NCBI RefSeq assembly: GCF_011043625.1
Contig: NZ_JAAKGT010000004.1
Coordinates: 62,001-126,000, forward strand
Length of the DNA: 64,000 nt
Direction of reading: 5' to 3'
From: Caulobacter sp. 602-2
Lineage (GTDB): Bacteria > Pseudomonadota > Alphaproteobacteria > Caulobacterales > Caulobacteraceae
Shown here: one piece after another, positions 26,376-35,202 of the stretch
How positions within the stretch are numbered: the stretch's first letter is position 1
Layout: every line of letters starts with the position of its first letter
Made by a program: the position numbers and the translations under genes
The notes under the pieces: model-generated
The model's input: only the letters and a program-made list of their open reading frames with translations
What the model was told of the DNA's origin: nothing
Database searches by the model: none

Positions 26376-27437
26376 ATGCGTCGCCTTCTCGCCGTCTCCC
26401 TGTCCGCCCTGCTGTCGTTTCCGGCCGCCGCCCTGGCCCAGGCGCCGGCGTCCGAGGTGGTGACGACCAACCCGTCCGCGCCCGCCCAGTCCGCGCCCGA
26501 GGCGGCGATCCCGCTGGTGGCCGCCCCGCCGGCGGGCGGCCAGCCTGCGCCTGCCGCCGAAGCTGCGCAGGTCGCCGCGCCGCCGGCCCCGGCCGATCCC
26601 CTGGCCGACCTGATCGCCGCCAGCGGCCCGCAGACCACCGACGAGGAAGACGAGGCCCCGGCCGCGGCGCCGGCGCCCCGCCACAAGCCGACCATCCTGC
26701 CAATCCCCGCGCCCGAGACCTCGACCCCGGCGGCGCCCGGCGCGCCGATGAGCGTCGAGCAGGCCTACGAGCTGCGGGTGAAGGGCTCGATCGCCGCCGC
26801 CCAGGGCCTGCAGGGTCCGCTCGACGGCGGCTGGGTGCTGCGCGGCGCGGGCGGCGTGGCGCTCTATTCGCTGCAGATCGCTGATCCGGCCGGCGGCTAC
26901 GGCCCGGTCGAAGGCGCCTGGCGCGACCTGCGCCGGCCCGGCGCGGTGGGCTCCACCGGCCTGATCGACAGCATCGAGCGCACCTATGACGGCGGCGCGG
27001 CCGTGCGGTTCATGGCCCGGCCCGGCGTCGGCTCGACCCTGGCGCTCAGCGTCGGCCCCGACGGCGCCTGGAGCGGCCGCCTGACCGAGGACGGCGCAGC
27101 GCCGGCCACGGTCGACATCGAGCGCACCGGCGCGCCGATCCTGCCGGCCGGCTACGCCGTCGCCGCGCGCGGCCCGGTGATCTGGCCGCCGCGCGCCGCG
27201 CCGACCGCGACCCGCACCACTTCGGCGGCGCCGGCCCGCGCCGCGCCCTGCTCGACCCGGGGCAAGAAGGGCAAGGCCCTGAAGGCCGCCAAGGCCAAGT
27301 GCGCCGCCGCCGCCAAGAAGAGCGGCGCAAAAGGCAAGGCCGCCGCCCGCTCGGGCAAGGCCGGCAAGGGCAAGGCGGTCAAGCCGGGCAGCCGCAAGAA
27401 GACCGCCGCCGCCGGCGCGCGCAAGAAGCGGCGCTAG
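26376..27437 (+). CDS. Exported Pro/Ala-rich protein with Lys-rich tail, function unknown
   Basis: 353 residues: signal peptide (MRRLLAVSLSALLSFPAAALAQ), a Pro/Ala linker (about 23-125), a globular centre (about 126-270, MSVEQAYELRVKGSIAAAQGLQG onward, repeated short strands with GGWVLRG and WSGRLTED) and a lysine/alanine-rich C-terminal tail (about 285-353) like those of histone H1-like proteins. The centre appears conserved in alphaproteobacteria, but I cannot name it. The basic tail could bind envelope polyanions or nucleic acid. Eleven bases after the CitE-like gene. Confidence 0.7.
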   Translation: MRRLLAVSLSALLSFPAAALAQAPASEVVTTNPSAPAQSAPEAAIPLVAAPPAGGQPAPAAEAAQVAAPPAPADPLADLIAASGPQTTDEEDEAPAAAPAPRHKPTILPIPAPETSTPAAPGAPMSVEQAYELRVKGSIAAAQGLQGPLDGGWVLRGAGGVALYSLQIADPAGGYGPVEGAWRDLRRPGAVGSTGLIDSIERTYDGGAAVRFMARPGVGSTLALSVGPDGAWSGRLTEDGAAPATVDIERTGAPILPAGYAVAARGPVIWPPRAAPTATRTTSAAPARAAPCSTRGKKGKALKAAKAKCAAAAKKSGAKGKAAARSGKAGKGKAVKPGSRKKTAAAGARKKRR

Positions 27438-27513
27438 GCCAGAGCGGTCGGTCGAGCGCCGACCCGCTTCGGATCGGCGTTCAGCCAACCTGGCCCTTTT
27501 CCACCGACCGCCC

Positions 27514-27602
27514 CCGCGAAGGCGGGGGCCCAGGCTGTCTTTCGAGGACGGGCGGGGCTGAGGATGACCCGCAGACCCCGCCTGGGTACCCGCCTTCGCG
27601 GG
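27514..27602. repeat. Inverted pair of GC-rich repeats (REP-like)
   Basis: The 22-base left arm (27514-27535) and the right arm (27581-27602) are inverted copies differing at two positions; each contains CCCGCGAAGGCGGG or its complement. Together with the surrounding 27438-27839 space (about 400 bases, no gene seen) this is a typical intergenic palindromic element. A related single hairpin is at 12920-12940. Confidence 0.7.
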
Positions 27603-27839
27603 AACACTAGGTTTGGAGGCGCCAGCAGGGTGATCATCGATACGCCCCGGGGAGCCCAGGCTCGGTCGAGCGCCCGGGACTAGGCCTGCCGTCCCGGCTG
27701 AAGGGACGCGTCAGCGGTCCGCACGGCCGCGGACCTCACATGCCAACAGGTTCGGTTCCGGCGCTCGGCTTCGCTAAGGCCGGGGTGACGGGCCTTGGGG
27801 CGCCGTCGTGGCCAAGCCTTGGGTCGTTGAACACCCGGC

Positions 27840-28187
27840 CTAACCGGCGCCTGGAGAGCCCGCATCGTTCCGGGCCATGGCTTCGACTTCGGCCAGCACC
27901 GCCGCCAGCGCCTCGACATCGGTGTCCGGCGGACCGGCCTGGACGGCGCGATGTCGAAGCGCGTCCAGGCGCGGATCGGTGATGGGGGTGCTTTCGAAGT
28001 CGTCCCAGTCCCAGACGCCGCCCGTTCCGTCGATGAACGCCCGCAGCACGCCGGCCACCTCGTCGGGCGTGCGATCGGCCGTCTGCTTGCCCGGCCACAG
28101 CCGCGTGAGCAGGACCACCGGCGCCGCGGCCGCCGCCAGCAGCACGCCCAACCAGACCGGCAGGCGCGAGTCGCTCGCTTGTTGCAT
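27840..28187 (-). CDS. Small membrane-anchored protein, function unknown
   Basis: 115 residues starting MQQASDSRLPVWLG, with one hydrophobic segment (about 11-28) near the N-terminus followed by a soluble acidic domain (VAGVLRAFIDGTGGVWDWDDFESTPITDPRLDALR). GGGAG eight bases before the ATG ending at 28187 supports this start. The WDWDDFESTPI segment is distinctive and looks conserved, but I do not recognise the family. Confidence 0.65.
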   Translation of the reverse strand: MQQASDSRLPVWLGVLLAAAAAPVVLLTRLWPGKQTADRTPDEVAGVLRAFIDGTGGVWDWDDFESTPITDPRLDALRHRAVQAGPPDTDVEALAAVLAEVEAMARNDAGSPGAG

Positions 28188-28217
28188 CACGGGATCTCCC
28201 AAGACCTGGCGCTCCGA

Positions 28218-29270
28218 TCAGGACGGCAAGGCGTCGCGTCGGCGCAGCCACTGGCGTAGCACGGCCGTCGTTTCCTCGGGACGGTCGGTGAAGGTGGCGT
28301 GGCCGGCGCCGGGAACCACCGCCAGTTCCGATCCCCTGGCCCGGCGCGAGAAGGCCAGGGTCGTGGCCGGACGGGCCTCGTCGTACTGGCCGACCAGGAA
28401 CAGGGTGCGCGGCCCGTCCAGGCGGTCGAGCAGGGGCTCGCCGTCATAGGCCTTCAGCGTGCCGGTGGCCGAGAACTCGGTCGCGCCCCACATCGTCTTG
28501 TAGAGAACCGGGTTGAAGCCCCGGTCGCCGGGCGGCCGATAGGCGCGGTGGGCCGGCGAGGGCGGCTCGCGGGTCAGGAAGGCGGCGTAGAAGGCGTCGG
28601 TCGCCGCGTCGCAGGCGGCCAGGAAGGCCTTGTCGGTCGGCGAGGGCGCCGGCCCCTCGCATCGGGTCAGCTGATCCCGCACCGACGGCGGCAGGTCGTC
28701 GCGCAGCAGGTTGGCGTCGGCGATCCAGCTGCGGGTCGAGACCAGCGGACTGGCCAGCATCAGGCTGGCCAGGGCCGGCGAGCGCCGCGCGCCGTACTCC
28801 AGCGCCACCGTCCCGCCCCAGCTGTGGCCCAGCACGTGCCAGCGCGGGATCTTCAACCCCTCGCGGACGGCCTCCAGCTCGTCGACGAAGCGGCCCACCG
28901 TCCAGTTGGCCGGATCCATCGGATGGTCCGACAGCCCGCTGTCGAGCTGGTCGTAGAGGATCACCGCCCGCTCGTCGGACAGGGCCAGGGCGTCGAGGAA
29001 CCCCGAATGGGTGCCGCCCGGCCCGCCGTGGACCATGACGATCGGCGGCGGCGCGGCCCCGGCTAGCGCGGCGTCGAGGTCGCCGTTGATCCGCGCATAG
29101 ACCCGCCCGCCCGGAACCGGCAGCCGCAGTTCGCGGTCGGGCCTGGGAAAGGCGGCGAGCCTGGCCGGCGCCGCCCCCGCCAGGGCTCCGCGCGCCATGC
29201 CGGCCGCCAGCGCCGTTGTTCCGGCCGCCGCGCACAGACCCAGCAGCTTGCGTCGATCGATCACGCCCAT
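28218..29270 (-). CDS. Exported S33-family alpha/beta hydrolase (proline iminopeptidase-like)
   Basis: 350 residues. A twin-arginine signal (MGVIDRRKLLGLCAAAG) precedes an alpha/beta-hydrolase fold. The oxyanion segment VMVHGGPGGTHSGF, nucleophile Ser in LGHSWGGTVALEYG, Asp in LVGQYDEARP and His in PGAGHATF give a complete triad. The HGGPG motif and DQLDSGLSD point to the proline iminopeptidase/tricorn-interacting-factor branch. Substrate not predictable. Confidence 0.88.
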   Translation of the reverse strand: MGVIDRRKLLGLCAAAGTTALAAGMARGALAGAAPARLAAFPRPDRELRLPVPGGRVYARINGDLDAALAGAAPPPIVMVHGGPGGTHSGFLDALALSDERAVILYDQLDSGLSDHPMDPANWTVGRFVDELEAVREGLKIPRWHVLGHSWGGTVALEYGARRSPALASLMLASPLVSTRSWIADANLLRDDLPPSVRDQLTRCEGPAPSPTDKAFLAACDAATDAFYAAFLTREPPSPAHRAYRPPGDRGFNPVLYKTMWGATEFSATGTLKAYDGEPLLDRLDGPRTLFLVGQYDEARPATTLAFSRRARGSELAVVPGAGHATFTDRPEETTAVLRQWLRRRDALPS

Positions 29271-29457
29271 CGCCCCCCTCGTTCACATCACCCCGGGCGC
29301 GCGCGGGCGCCGTGTCAGGCGTCCGGACACGGCGGGACCTCGTCCCGCCCGCACCCGGCCATCCGGCCACCGGCACGGCCGAACCTTCGCCCTTAGCCGC
29401 GGATCACGCCCGCGACTGTGACACGGCGCACGCGAGCCCGCGACGCCCCTTGCTGCG

Positions 29458-29802
29458 TCAGTGCGCCTTGGCCTGGCCGGCGTCGGGCTCGTCCTCGCGC
29501 GATCGCGCCAGGCCGCCCTCGAGCGGCGAGCTGGGACTGGCCAGCTCGTCGCGCATCGCCTCCAGCAGCACATCGACGACCTCGACCGGATCGCGGTGAT
29601 AATAGTCCGACAGCCCGCGTCCCAGATGACGCAGCAGGTCGGCCAGCATCATGCCCCAGGCCCGGGCCTCGTCGATCGGCGTCTCGTCATAGGCCCCGAT
29701 GCGCAAAGCGCAGTGCAGGCCATGTTCGGCCACCCAGATCCGCGCCAGTTCCGTCGCCGTCGGATCACGCACGGCCGCGTCCGGGATCGGCTGTTCCTTC
29801 AT
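29458..29802 (-). CDS. DUF5076 domain protein
   Basis: 114 residues. The opening MKEQPIPDAAVRDPTATELARIW and EARAWGMMLADLLRHLGRGL match DUF5076, a small cytosolic family of unknown function seen in Caulobacterales and Sphingomonadales. Residues 92-114 are a variable charged tail. It is 27 bases downstream of the lipoprotein gene on the same strand. Confidence 0.82.
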   Translation of the reverse strand: MKEQPIPDAAVRDPTATELARIWVAEHGLHCALRIGAYDETPIDEARAWGMMLADLLRHLGRGLSDYYHRDPVEVVDVLLEAMRDELASPSSPLEGGLARSREDEPDAGQAKAH

Positions 29803-29829
29803 GCCTTCGCCCCCCTCTCGCCAGTCCGG

Positions 29830-30405
29830 TCAGCCGGCGCCGTCCTGCCCGCGCCGTTCGGACGCGGCCGTGCGGCGGGCCGCGCCCTCTTTCTGGCGAC
29901 GCCAGTAGTCGGCGCCGTCGTCGGGCTTGAACATGGTGCGCGGCGCCCCGGCCCGGGTGACCACGGCGAAGACGTTGCCGGCCGGATCATAGATCAGGGT
30001 GTCGCCGTTCGACCGCGTCAGGGTCTGGGCGCCGGCCGGGGGCTTGGCCACGAAGGCGTGCGTCTTGCGCACATAGTCGTCGACGTCGCGGGCGCCGAAG
30101 GCCTCGCCGAACCGTTCGAAGCCGCGCCGGGCGTTCTCCTCGGCGCCGCGGGTGCGGTTGGCGGCCCACATCGGCCGGCCGGCGATCAGCCGCACCGGCG
30201 CGTCGCGCGGATCGGCCGCCTGCCGCGCCGCCGCCGAGGCCTCGGCGACCTCGGTCGAAACCGGCGCGCCGCCGCCGCTGTTTGCGCCCTGGCTCGACAC
30301 GACGTCGCCGCCCCTGGGCGCCTTCACCGCCGAAGCCCCGCCGTCACAGCCCGCCAGCAGCAAGGCCGGCACAGCCAGAAGTCCGAAACGCCACGCTCCC
30401 GTCAT
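29830..30405 (-). CDS. Putative lipoprotein, function unknown
   Basis: 191 residues. The lipobox LLLAGC puts the lipidated Cys at about position 20. A Gly/Ser-rich spacer is followed by a short domain with FERFGEAFGARDVDDYVRKTHAFV, then TRSNGDTLIYDPAGNVFAVVT, which suggests a small beta fold. The C-terminus is Arg-rich. It is divergent from coaBC across a 178-base region that carries GANTC and TTAA motifs. Confidence 0.75.
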   Translation of the reverse strand: MTGAWRFGLLAVPALLLAGCDGGASAVKAPRGGDVVSSQGANSGGGAPVSTEVAEASAAARQAADPRDAPVRLIAGRPMWAANRTRGAEENARRGFERFGEAFGARDVDDYVRKTHAFVAKPPAGAQTLTRSNGDTLIYDPAGNVFAVVTRAGAPRTMFKPDDGADYWRRQKEGAARRTAASERRGQDGAG

Positions 30406-30432
30406 GATCGCCTCACCCCGTTATTTACTACC

Positions 30433-30471
30433 TTAACGATTAGTGAACGAAAAAAGAACGCGAGTCGAGTC
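30433..30471. promoter_or_regulatory. Putative CtrA site and tandem CcrM methylation sites upstream of coaBC-dut
   Basis: TTAA-N7-TGAA at 30433-30447 is a near match to the CtrA motif TTAA-N7-TTAA. Two adjacent GAGTC (GANTC) sites lie at 30462-30471. In Caulobacter, GANTC sites in promoters are methylated by CcrM and read by GcrA. This region serves coaBC-dut (rightward) and the lipoprotein gene (leftward). Binding is inferred from motif only. Confidence 0.4.
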
Positions 30472-30583
30472 CCGCTGTTAAGCTTTCGCGCCCCGTTCGC
30501 CCGCCCGCCGCGCGCGCCGGATTGCCTGCGGGCGCGAGGCGCTCTATGCGCGGAGGGGAACCGACGGACGAGAGGCCTTCAAG

Positions 30584-31792
30584 GTGAACGACATCCCGGG
30601 CGGCAAGCGCGTGCTCCTGATCGTCGGCGGCGGCGTGGCGGCCTACAAGGCCCTGGAGCTGACCCGCCTGCTGCGCAAGGCCGGGATCGGCGTGCGGCCG
30701 ATCCTGACCAAGGCCGGCGCGCAGTTCGTCACCCCCCTGTCGCTGGCGGCGCTGTCGGAGGACAAGGTCTATGACGACCTGTTCTCGCTCACCGACGAGG
30801 CCGAGATGGGGCACATCCAGCTGTCGCGCTCGGCCGACCTGGTGGTGGTGGCGCCGGCCACCGCCGACCTGATCGCCAAGGCCGCCAGCGGCCTGGCCGG
30901 TGACCTGGCCTCGACCACACTGCTGGCCACCGACAAGCCCGTGCTGATGGCGCCGGCCATGAACGTGCGCATGTGGCTGCACCCGGCCACCCGGCGCAAC
31001 GTGGCGACCCTGAAGGCCGACGGCGTGTCGTTCGTCGGCCCCGACGAGGGGGCCATGGCCTGCGGCGAGTTCGGCCCCGGCCGCCTGGCCGAGCCGCCGG
31101 AGATCTTCGCCGCCATCCTCGCCATGCTCGCCGGCCCCGCGGCGCGCCCCCTGGTCGGCAAGCACGCCCTGGTCACGGCCGGCCCGACGTTCGAGGCGAT
31201 CGACCCGGTGCGCGGGATCACCAACCGCTCCAGCGGCCGCCAGGGCTATGCGATCGCCGAGGCGCTGGCCCGGCTCGGCGCGCGCGTCACCCTGGTCAGC
31301 GGCCCCGTCGCCCTGCCCACCCCGCCAGGCGTGACCCGCGTCGACGTCGAGAGCGCCCGCCAGATGCTGGCCGCCTGCGAGGCCGCCCTGCCGGCCGAGG
31401 TCGGCGTGTTCGTGGCCGCCGTCGCCGACTGGCGGGTCGACGAGGTGTTCGGCTCGAAGCTGAAGAAGGACAAGGGCGGCCCGCCGGCCCTGACCTTCGT
31501 CGAGAACCCCGACATCCTGGCCACCCTGGCCGCCTCCGGCCCCGATCGGCCCAAGCTGGTGGTCGGCTTCGCGGCCGAGACTGACGACGTCGAGGCCCAC
31601 GCCCGCGCCAAGCTGGCGCGCAAGGGCTGCGACTGGATCATCGCCAACGACGTCACCGAGCCGGGCGTCATGGGCGGAACCGAGAACGCGGTCCTGCTGA
31701 TCGCCAAGGACCACACCGAACGCTGGGAGCGCGCGTCCAAGGACGCCGTCGCCCAGGCCATCGCCCAACGCATCGCGGAAGCTCTGACCTAA
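30584..31792 (+). CDS. coaBC: Bifunctional phosphopantothenoylcysteine decarboxylase/synthase CoaBC
   Basis: 402 residues from a GTG start. The N-terminal CoaC flavoprotein domain has MGHIQLSRSADLVVVAPATAD (active His), APAMNVRMW (Asn) and ACGEFGPGRLAEPPE (Cys lid). The C-terminal CoaB domain starts VTAGPTFEAIDPVRGITNRSSG, with IIANDV and a nucleotide site. The enzyme joins cysteine to phosphopantothenate and decarboxylates the product on the way to CoA. coaE, the last CoA gene, is at 58237-58836. The dut ATG begins at the last base of the coaBC stop. Confidence 0.96.
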   Translation: MNDIPGGKRVLLIVGGGVAAYKALELTRLLRKAGIGVRPILTKAGAQFVTPLSLAALSEDKVYDDLFSLTDEAEMGHIQLSRSADLVVVAPATADLIAKAASGLAGDLASTTLLATDKPVLMAPAMNVRMWLHPATRRNVATLKADGVSFVGPDEGAMACGEFGPGRLAEPPEIFAAILAMLAGPAARPLVGKHALVTAGPTFEAIDPVRGITNRSSGRQGYAIAEALARLGARVTLVSGPVALPTPPGVTRVDVESARQMLAACEAALPAEVGVFVAAVADWRVDEVFGSKLKKDKGGPPALTFVENPDILATLAASGPDRPKLVVGFAAETDDVEAHARAKLARKGCDWIIANDVTEPGVMGGTENAVLLIAKDHTERWERASKDAVAQAIAQRIAEALT

Positions 31793-32254
31793 ATGACCAC
31801 CACGCCCCACATCCCCGTCGTCCAGCTCGCCCACGCCCACGGCCTGCCGCTGCCCGCCTACGAGACGGTCGGCGCCGCCGGCATGGACCTGCGCGCCGCC
31901 GTCGAGGAGGACGCGCCCCTGACCCTGAAGCCGGGCGCCAGGTTCATGGTGCCGACGGGTCTCGCCTTCGCCGTGCCGCAGGGCTTCGAGGCCCAGGTGC
32001 GGCCGCGCTCGGGCCTGGCGGCCAAGGCGGGCATCACCTGCCTGAACTCGCCCGGCACCATCGACAGCGACTATCGCGGCGAGGTGAAGGTGATCCTGGC
32101 CAACCTCGGCGCCGAGGACTTCGTCATCCGTCGCGGCGACCGCATCGCCCAACTGGTGATCGCGCCGGTCGTGCAGGCGGCCTGGAGCCTGGTGGCCAGC
32201 CTCGACGAGACCGACCGCGGCGCGGGCGGCTTCGGCTCGACCGGCGGCCGCTGA
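31793..32254 (+). CDS. dut: dUTP diphosphatase Dut
   Basis: 153 residues, the trimeric dUTPase. Motifs I-V are all present: [46 protein letters not shown] and [10 protein letters not shown]. It hydrolyses dUTP to dUMP, keeping uracil out of DNA and feeding dTTP synthesis. It overlaps the coaBC stop by its first base, an association of coaBC and dut that is widespread in bacteria. Confidence 0.97.
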   Translation: MTTTPHIPVVQLAHAHGLPLPAYETVGAAGMDLRAAVEEDAPLTLKPGARFMVPTGLAFAVPQGFEAQVRPRSGLAAKAGITCLNSPGTIDSDYRGEVKVILANLGAEDFVIRRGDRIAQLVIAPVVQAAWSLVASLDETDRGAGGFGSTGGR

Positions 32255-32274
32255 GGCCGAGACGGACCCGGCCC

Positions 32275-32748
32275 ATGCTGTTCGCAAAGCCGTCAGCCAT
32301 GGACCGGGCCCGCTTCGACGCGGCGCTCGCCGTGCTGGCCGCGAACGTCGACGACGCGCCCCTCCAGGTCCCGGGACTGCTCGAGCTGGGCTTCACCGAG
32401 GGCGAGGCCTGGCGGTTCGCCGTCTTCGCGCCTGTCGGTCTGGCCCAGGCCCTGCTCGAAACCCTGGGCGTGAAGACGTTCGCCGACTTCGCATCCGTCA
32501 GGACGGTGGAGGGCGTCACGGCCAAGGCCAGGCTCAGAAAGCAGCCGGAGTATGTGCAGGCGCTGTCGCTCGGGCGCGCCCACATGAAGACGGGCTGCCT
32601 GGACCGAACGCACTACAAATCTGTCGTCGAGGCGACGTCCGAGGTCGCCGCCGCCGACAAGGCCCTCAATGCGGGCATGGATATCAGGGGCGCGGCGATG
32701 GCCGTGGTGCTGATGACCTCCGAGGTCATCCCTCACGTTCGACGCTGA
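32275..32748 (+). CDS. Conserved hypothetical protein
   Basis: 157 residues, soluble, with no signal or membrane segment. The N-terminal half (LAVLAANVDDAPLQVPGLLELGFTEGEAWRFAVFAPVGLAQ) looks like a small mixed fold and the C-terminal half is helical (VEATSEVAAADKALNAGMDIRGAAM). I do not recognise the family. Twenty bases downstream of dut, so possibly in the same transcript. Confidence 0.6.
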   Translation: MLFAKPSAMDRARFDAALAVLAANVDDAPLQVPGLLELGFTEGEAWRFAVFAPVGLAQALLETLGVKTFADFASVRTVEGVTAKARLRKQPEYVQALSLGRAHMKTGCLDRTHYKSVVEATSEVAAADKALNAGMDIRGAAMAVVLMTSEVIPHVRR

Positions 32749-32758
32749 CCGGTTCGCC

Positions 32759-32869
32759 CTAGCGCGCGCCCAGGCCCATCAGCAGATAGCCGCCGAAGCC
32801 GGCCGTGAAGGCGGCGGCGGCCAGCCACAGCATGGGGCGGATCAAGGGCAGGGGACGGGGGGCTTCCAT
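32759..32869 (-). CDS. 36-residue single-pass membrane protein
   Basis: A short gene with an AAGGA ribosome-binding site eight bases before the ATG ending at 32869. The product begins MEAPRPLPLIRPMLWL and has one hydrophobic helix (about residues 13-33) rich in Ala and Gly, ending GLGAR. It is convergent with the preceding gene with a gap of 10 bases. The good ribosome-binding site and clean helix argue for a real small membrane protein, but there is no homology evidence. Confidence 0.5.
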   Translation of the reverse strand: MEAPRPLPLIRPMLWLAAAAFTAGFGGYLLMGLGAR

Positions 32870-32984
32870 CGGGGGCGTCCTTGCTCGGCCGAAAGCTCGG
32901 CCATGCTTGCAGTACGCGCGGCCCCGCCCCCCGGTTGCGGCCGTGCGTCGTTATTTGTCTCACGATTCCCGCAATACGGGTATA

Positions 32985-33183
32985 GGACGAAATCTCCCTG
33001 AAACGGCGATTTCGTCCAATCTGTAGTTCGAAGTACTCAGTACACGGATGATTATCCGAAACCTTCGATGTCGAGTCGATCCATGCGTCGAGATGACGCA
33101 GTCGGCCTGACTCTCCTTGCAATGCAATGATTTCGACCACGCCAAGCATCGACAAATGTCTCCCGATCGGGACCTTCGATGCT
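32985..33183 (+). promoter_or_regulatory. Palindrome-rich leader/promoter region of the chemoreceptor gene
   Basis: The 381 bases 32870-33250 hold no gene and are unusually AT-rich. I see GGACGAAATC / GATTTCGTCC (32985-32994 and 33008-33017, 13-base loop), CGGAT-GATT-ATCCG (33045-33058), and a nested structure: AGCATCGA (33145-33152) pairs with TCGATGCT (33176-33183) around the 12-bp palindrome TCCCGATCGGGA (33161-33172). GANTC sites occur at about 32964, 33070 and 33109. These could be operators or a folded 5' leader. Confidence 0.45.
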
Positions 33184-33250
33184 CATGAATAATATCCATT
33201 AATCGAATTCGTCGAAACTCTTCCCAATTCTATCCTGGGAAGCTCTCTAG

Positions 33251-35047
33251 ATGCTCAGCAACCTCAAGGTGGCGCACAAGCTGGTGGTCGCCTTCGCCGT
33301 CCTGGTCGCCGCCGTGGCCGGCGCCGGCGCCCTGGCCTGGAACGGGCTGTCGTCGATCCAGCGCGTCACCGCCCTGAACGCCGAGAGCTACGCCTATCGC
33401 GCCACCGTCGAGAAGGCCTCGGCCGAGCTGGTTGAGCAGCAGAACGCCGCGCGCGGCTTCGTGGCCAGCCTCGATCCGTCGTTCGTCAAGAAGTACGAGG
33501 ACTTCCAGGCCAAATACGACGAGGCGCACGCGATCCTGACCGACGGCGCCGAGCACGAAGACCAGAAGGCGCGCCTTGCCCAGCTGGACCAGGCCGTGGG
33601 CGTGTTCCGCACCGAGACCCGCGCCCAGATCGCCGCCGCCCAGGATCCGACCCAGCTGGACGCCGCCCGCCTCGACATCGGCAAGAGCGGCCGCCTGACC
33701 AATGTGCGCAAGGCGCTGAAGACCATCGACGAAGCCGAGAGCGCCGAACTGGCCGCCCGCATCAAGGCCCAGGACAAGGCGTTCACCGCCGCGACCCTGG
33801 CGCTGGCGCTCGGCGGCGCGGCCGCCGTGGCCATCGCCGTGCTGATGGGCTGGCTGCTGGCGCGCAGCATCGCCACGCCGGTCGACGCCATGACCACCGC
33901 CATGCGTCGCCTGGCCGGCGGCGACAACGCCGTGGCCGTGCCCGCCCTGGGCCGCCGCGACGAGATCGGCGCGATGGCGCAGGCCGTTTCGACCTTCAAG
34001 GACGCCGCCATCGAGAAGCTGCGCGTCGAGGGCGAGGCGGCCGCCCATCGCCGCCAGGCCGAGGCCGAGCGCGGCGCCAACGAGGCCGAACGCGCCGCCG
34101 CGACCCAGGAGCAGGCGGCCGTCGTCGCCCAGGTCGGGCAGGCCCTGGAGCGCCTGGCGGCCGGCGACCTGACCGCCCGGCTCGACCAGGCCTTCCCGCC
34201 CGCCTATCGCAAGCTGCAGAGCGACTTCAACGCCGCCATGGGCCAGCTGCAGGAGACCATGACGACGATCACCGGCGCGGTCGGCGGCATCCGCGCCGGC
34301 TCGGGCGAGATCAGCCACGCGGCCGACGACCTGTCGCGCCGCACCGAGCAGCAAGCCGCCAGCCTGGAAGAGACCGCCGCGGCGCTGGACGAGATCACCG
34401 CCACGGTCCGGCGCGCCGCCGAGGGCGCGGGCCACGCCCGCAAGTCCGTCGACGCCGCCCGCAAGGACGCCGAGGCCGGCGGCGAGGTGGTCGAGCGCGC
34501 CGTCGCGGCGATGACGCAGATCGAGGCTTCCTCGCGCGAGATCGGCAACATCATCGGGGTGATCGACGAGATCGCCTTCCAGACCAACCTCCTGGCCCTC
34601 AACGCCGGGGTCGAGGCCGCCCGCGCCGGGGATGCGGGCAAGGGCTTCGCCGTGGTCGCTTCGGAGGTGCGGGCCCTGGCTCAGCGCTCGGCCGAGGCGG
34701 CCAAGGAGATCAAGAGCCTGATCGGCGCCTCCGGCCAGCAGGTCGACGCAGGCGTGGCCCTGGTCGGCCAGACCGGCGAGGCCCTGCGCCGCATCACCGC
34801 CGGCGTGCAGGACATCAACCACACCGTCGCCGAGATCGCCGCCGGCGCCCAGGAACAGGCCACCGGCCTGGCCCAGGTCAATGTCGCGGTGAACCAGATG
34901 GACCAGGCCACCCAGCAGAACGCGGCCATGGTCGAGCAGTCGACCGCCGCCAGCCACTCGCTGTCCAACGAGGCGGCCGAACTGGCGCGCCTGGTCAGCC
35001 GGTTCAAGATCGGCTCGGGCGCCAGCGCGGCGCGGCGGGCGGCCTAA
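33251..35047 (+). CDS. Methyl-accepting chemotaxis protein
   Basis: 598 residues. First membrane helix at about 9-31, a four-helix-type periplasmic sensor (about 32-180), second helix near 183-205, a HAMP domain ([26 protein letters not shown]), a second HAMP-like unit ([14 protein letters not shown]), then the cytoplasmic hairpin whose tip reads [21 protein letters not shown], where CheA and CheW bind. Likely methylation helices contain the [17 protein letters not shown] stretch. No CheR-tethering pentapeptide is present at the C-terminus. The ligand is unknown; no other che genes are nearby. Confidence 0.95.
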   Translation: MLSNLKVAHKLVVAFAVLVAAVAGAGALAWNGLSSIQRVTALNAESYAYRATVEKASAELVEQQNAARGFVASLDPSFVKKYEDFQAKYDEAHAILTDGAEHEDQKARLAQLDQAVGVFRTETRAQIAAAQDPTQLDAARLDIGKSGRLTNVRKALKTIDEAESAELAARIKAQDKAFTAATLALALGGAAAVAIAVLMGWLLARSIATPVDAMTTAMRRLAGGDNAVAVPALGRRDEIGAMAQAVSTFKDAAIEKLRVEGEAAAHRRQAEAERGANEAERAAATQEQAAVVAQVGQALERLAAGDLTARLDQAFPPAYRKLQSDFNAAMGQLQETMTTITGAVGGIRAGSGEISHAADDLSRRTEQQAASLEETAAALDEITATVRRAAEGAGHARKSVDAARKDAEAGGEVVERAVAAMTQIEASSREIGNIIGVIDEIAFQTNLLALNAGVEAARAGDAGKGFAVVASEVRALAQRSAEAAKEIKSLIGASGQQVDAGVALVGQTGEALRRITAGVQDINHTVAEIAAGAQEQATGLAQVNVAVNQMDQATQQNAAMVEQSTAASHSLSNEAAELARLVSRFKIGSGASAARRAA

Positions 35048-35050
35048 AGT

Positions 35051-35197
35051 CCCTCTCCCGGAGGGGAGAGGGAGGGGCCCAGGCGAAGCCTGGGAGGGTA
35101 AGGGGTTACGCCGCCAACCGGCGTGCCGGCTCGCCGTCTTCAGTCCCTAACCCCTCATCCGGCGCTTCGCGCCACCTTCTCCCTCCAGGGAGAAGGA
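35051..35197. repeat. Palindromic intergenic element, copy 1 (MITE/REP-like)
   Basis: Starts with hairpin CCCTCTCCC / GGGAGAGGG (35051-35072), continues with CCCAGGC-GAA-GCCTGGG (35078-35094), GGGGTTACG, a central CCGGCGTGCCGG block, then CCCTAACCCCTC and a second TTCTCCCTCCAGGGAGAA hairpin. The same order of blocks occurs at 57313-57477. It has no coding capacity. Confidence 0.75.
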
Positions 35198-35202
35198 AGC
35201 AG

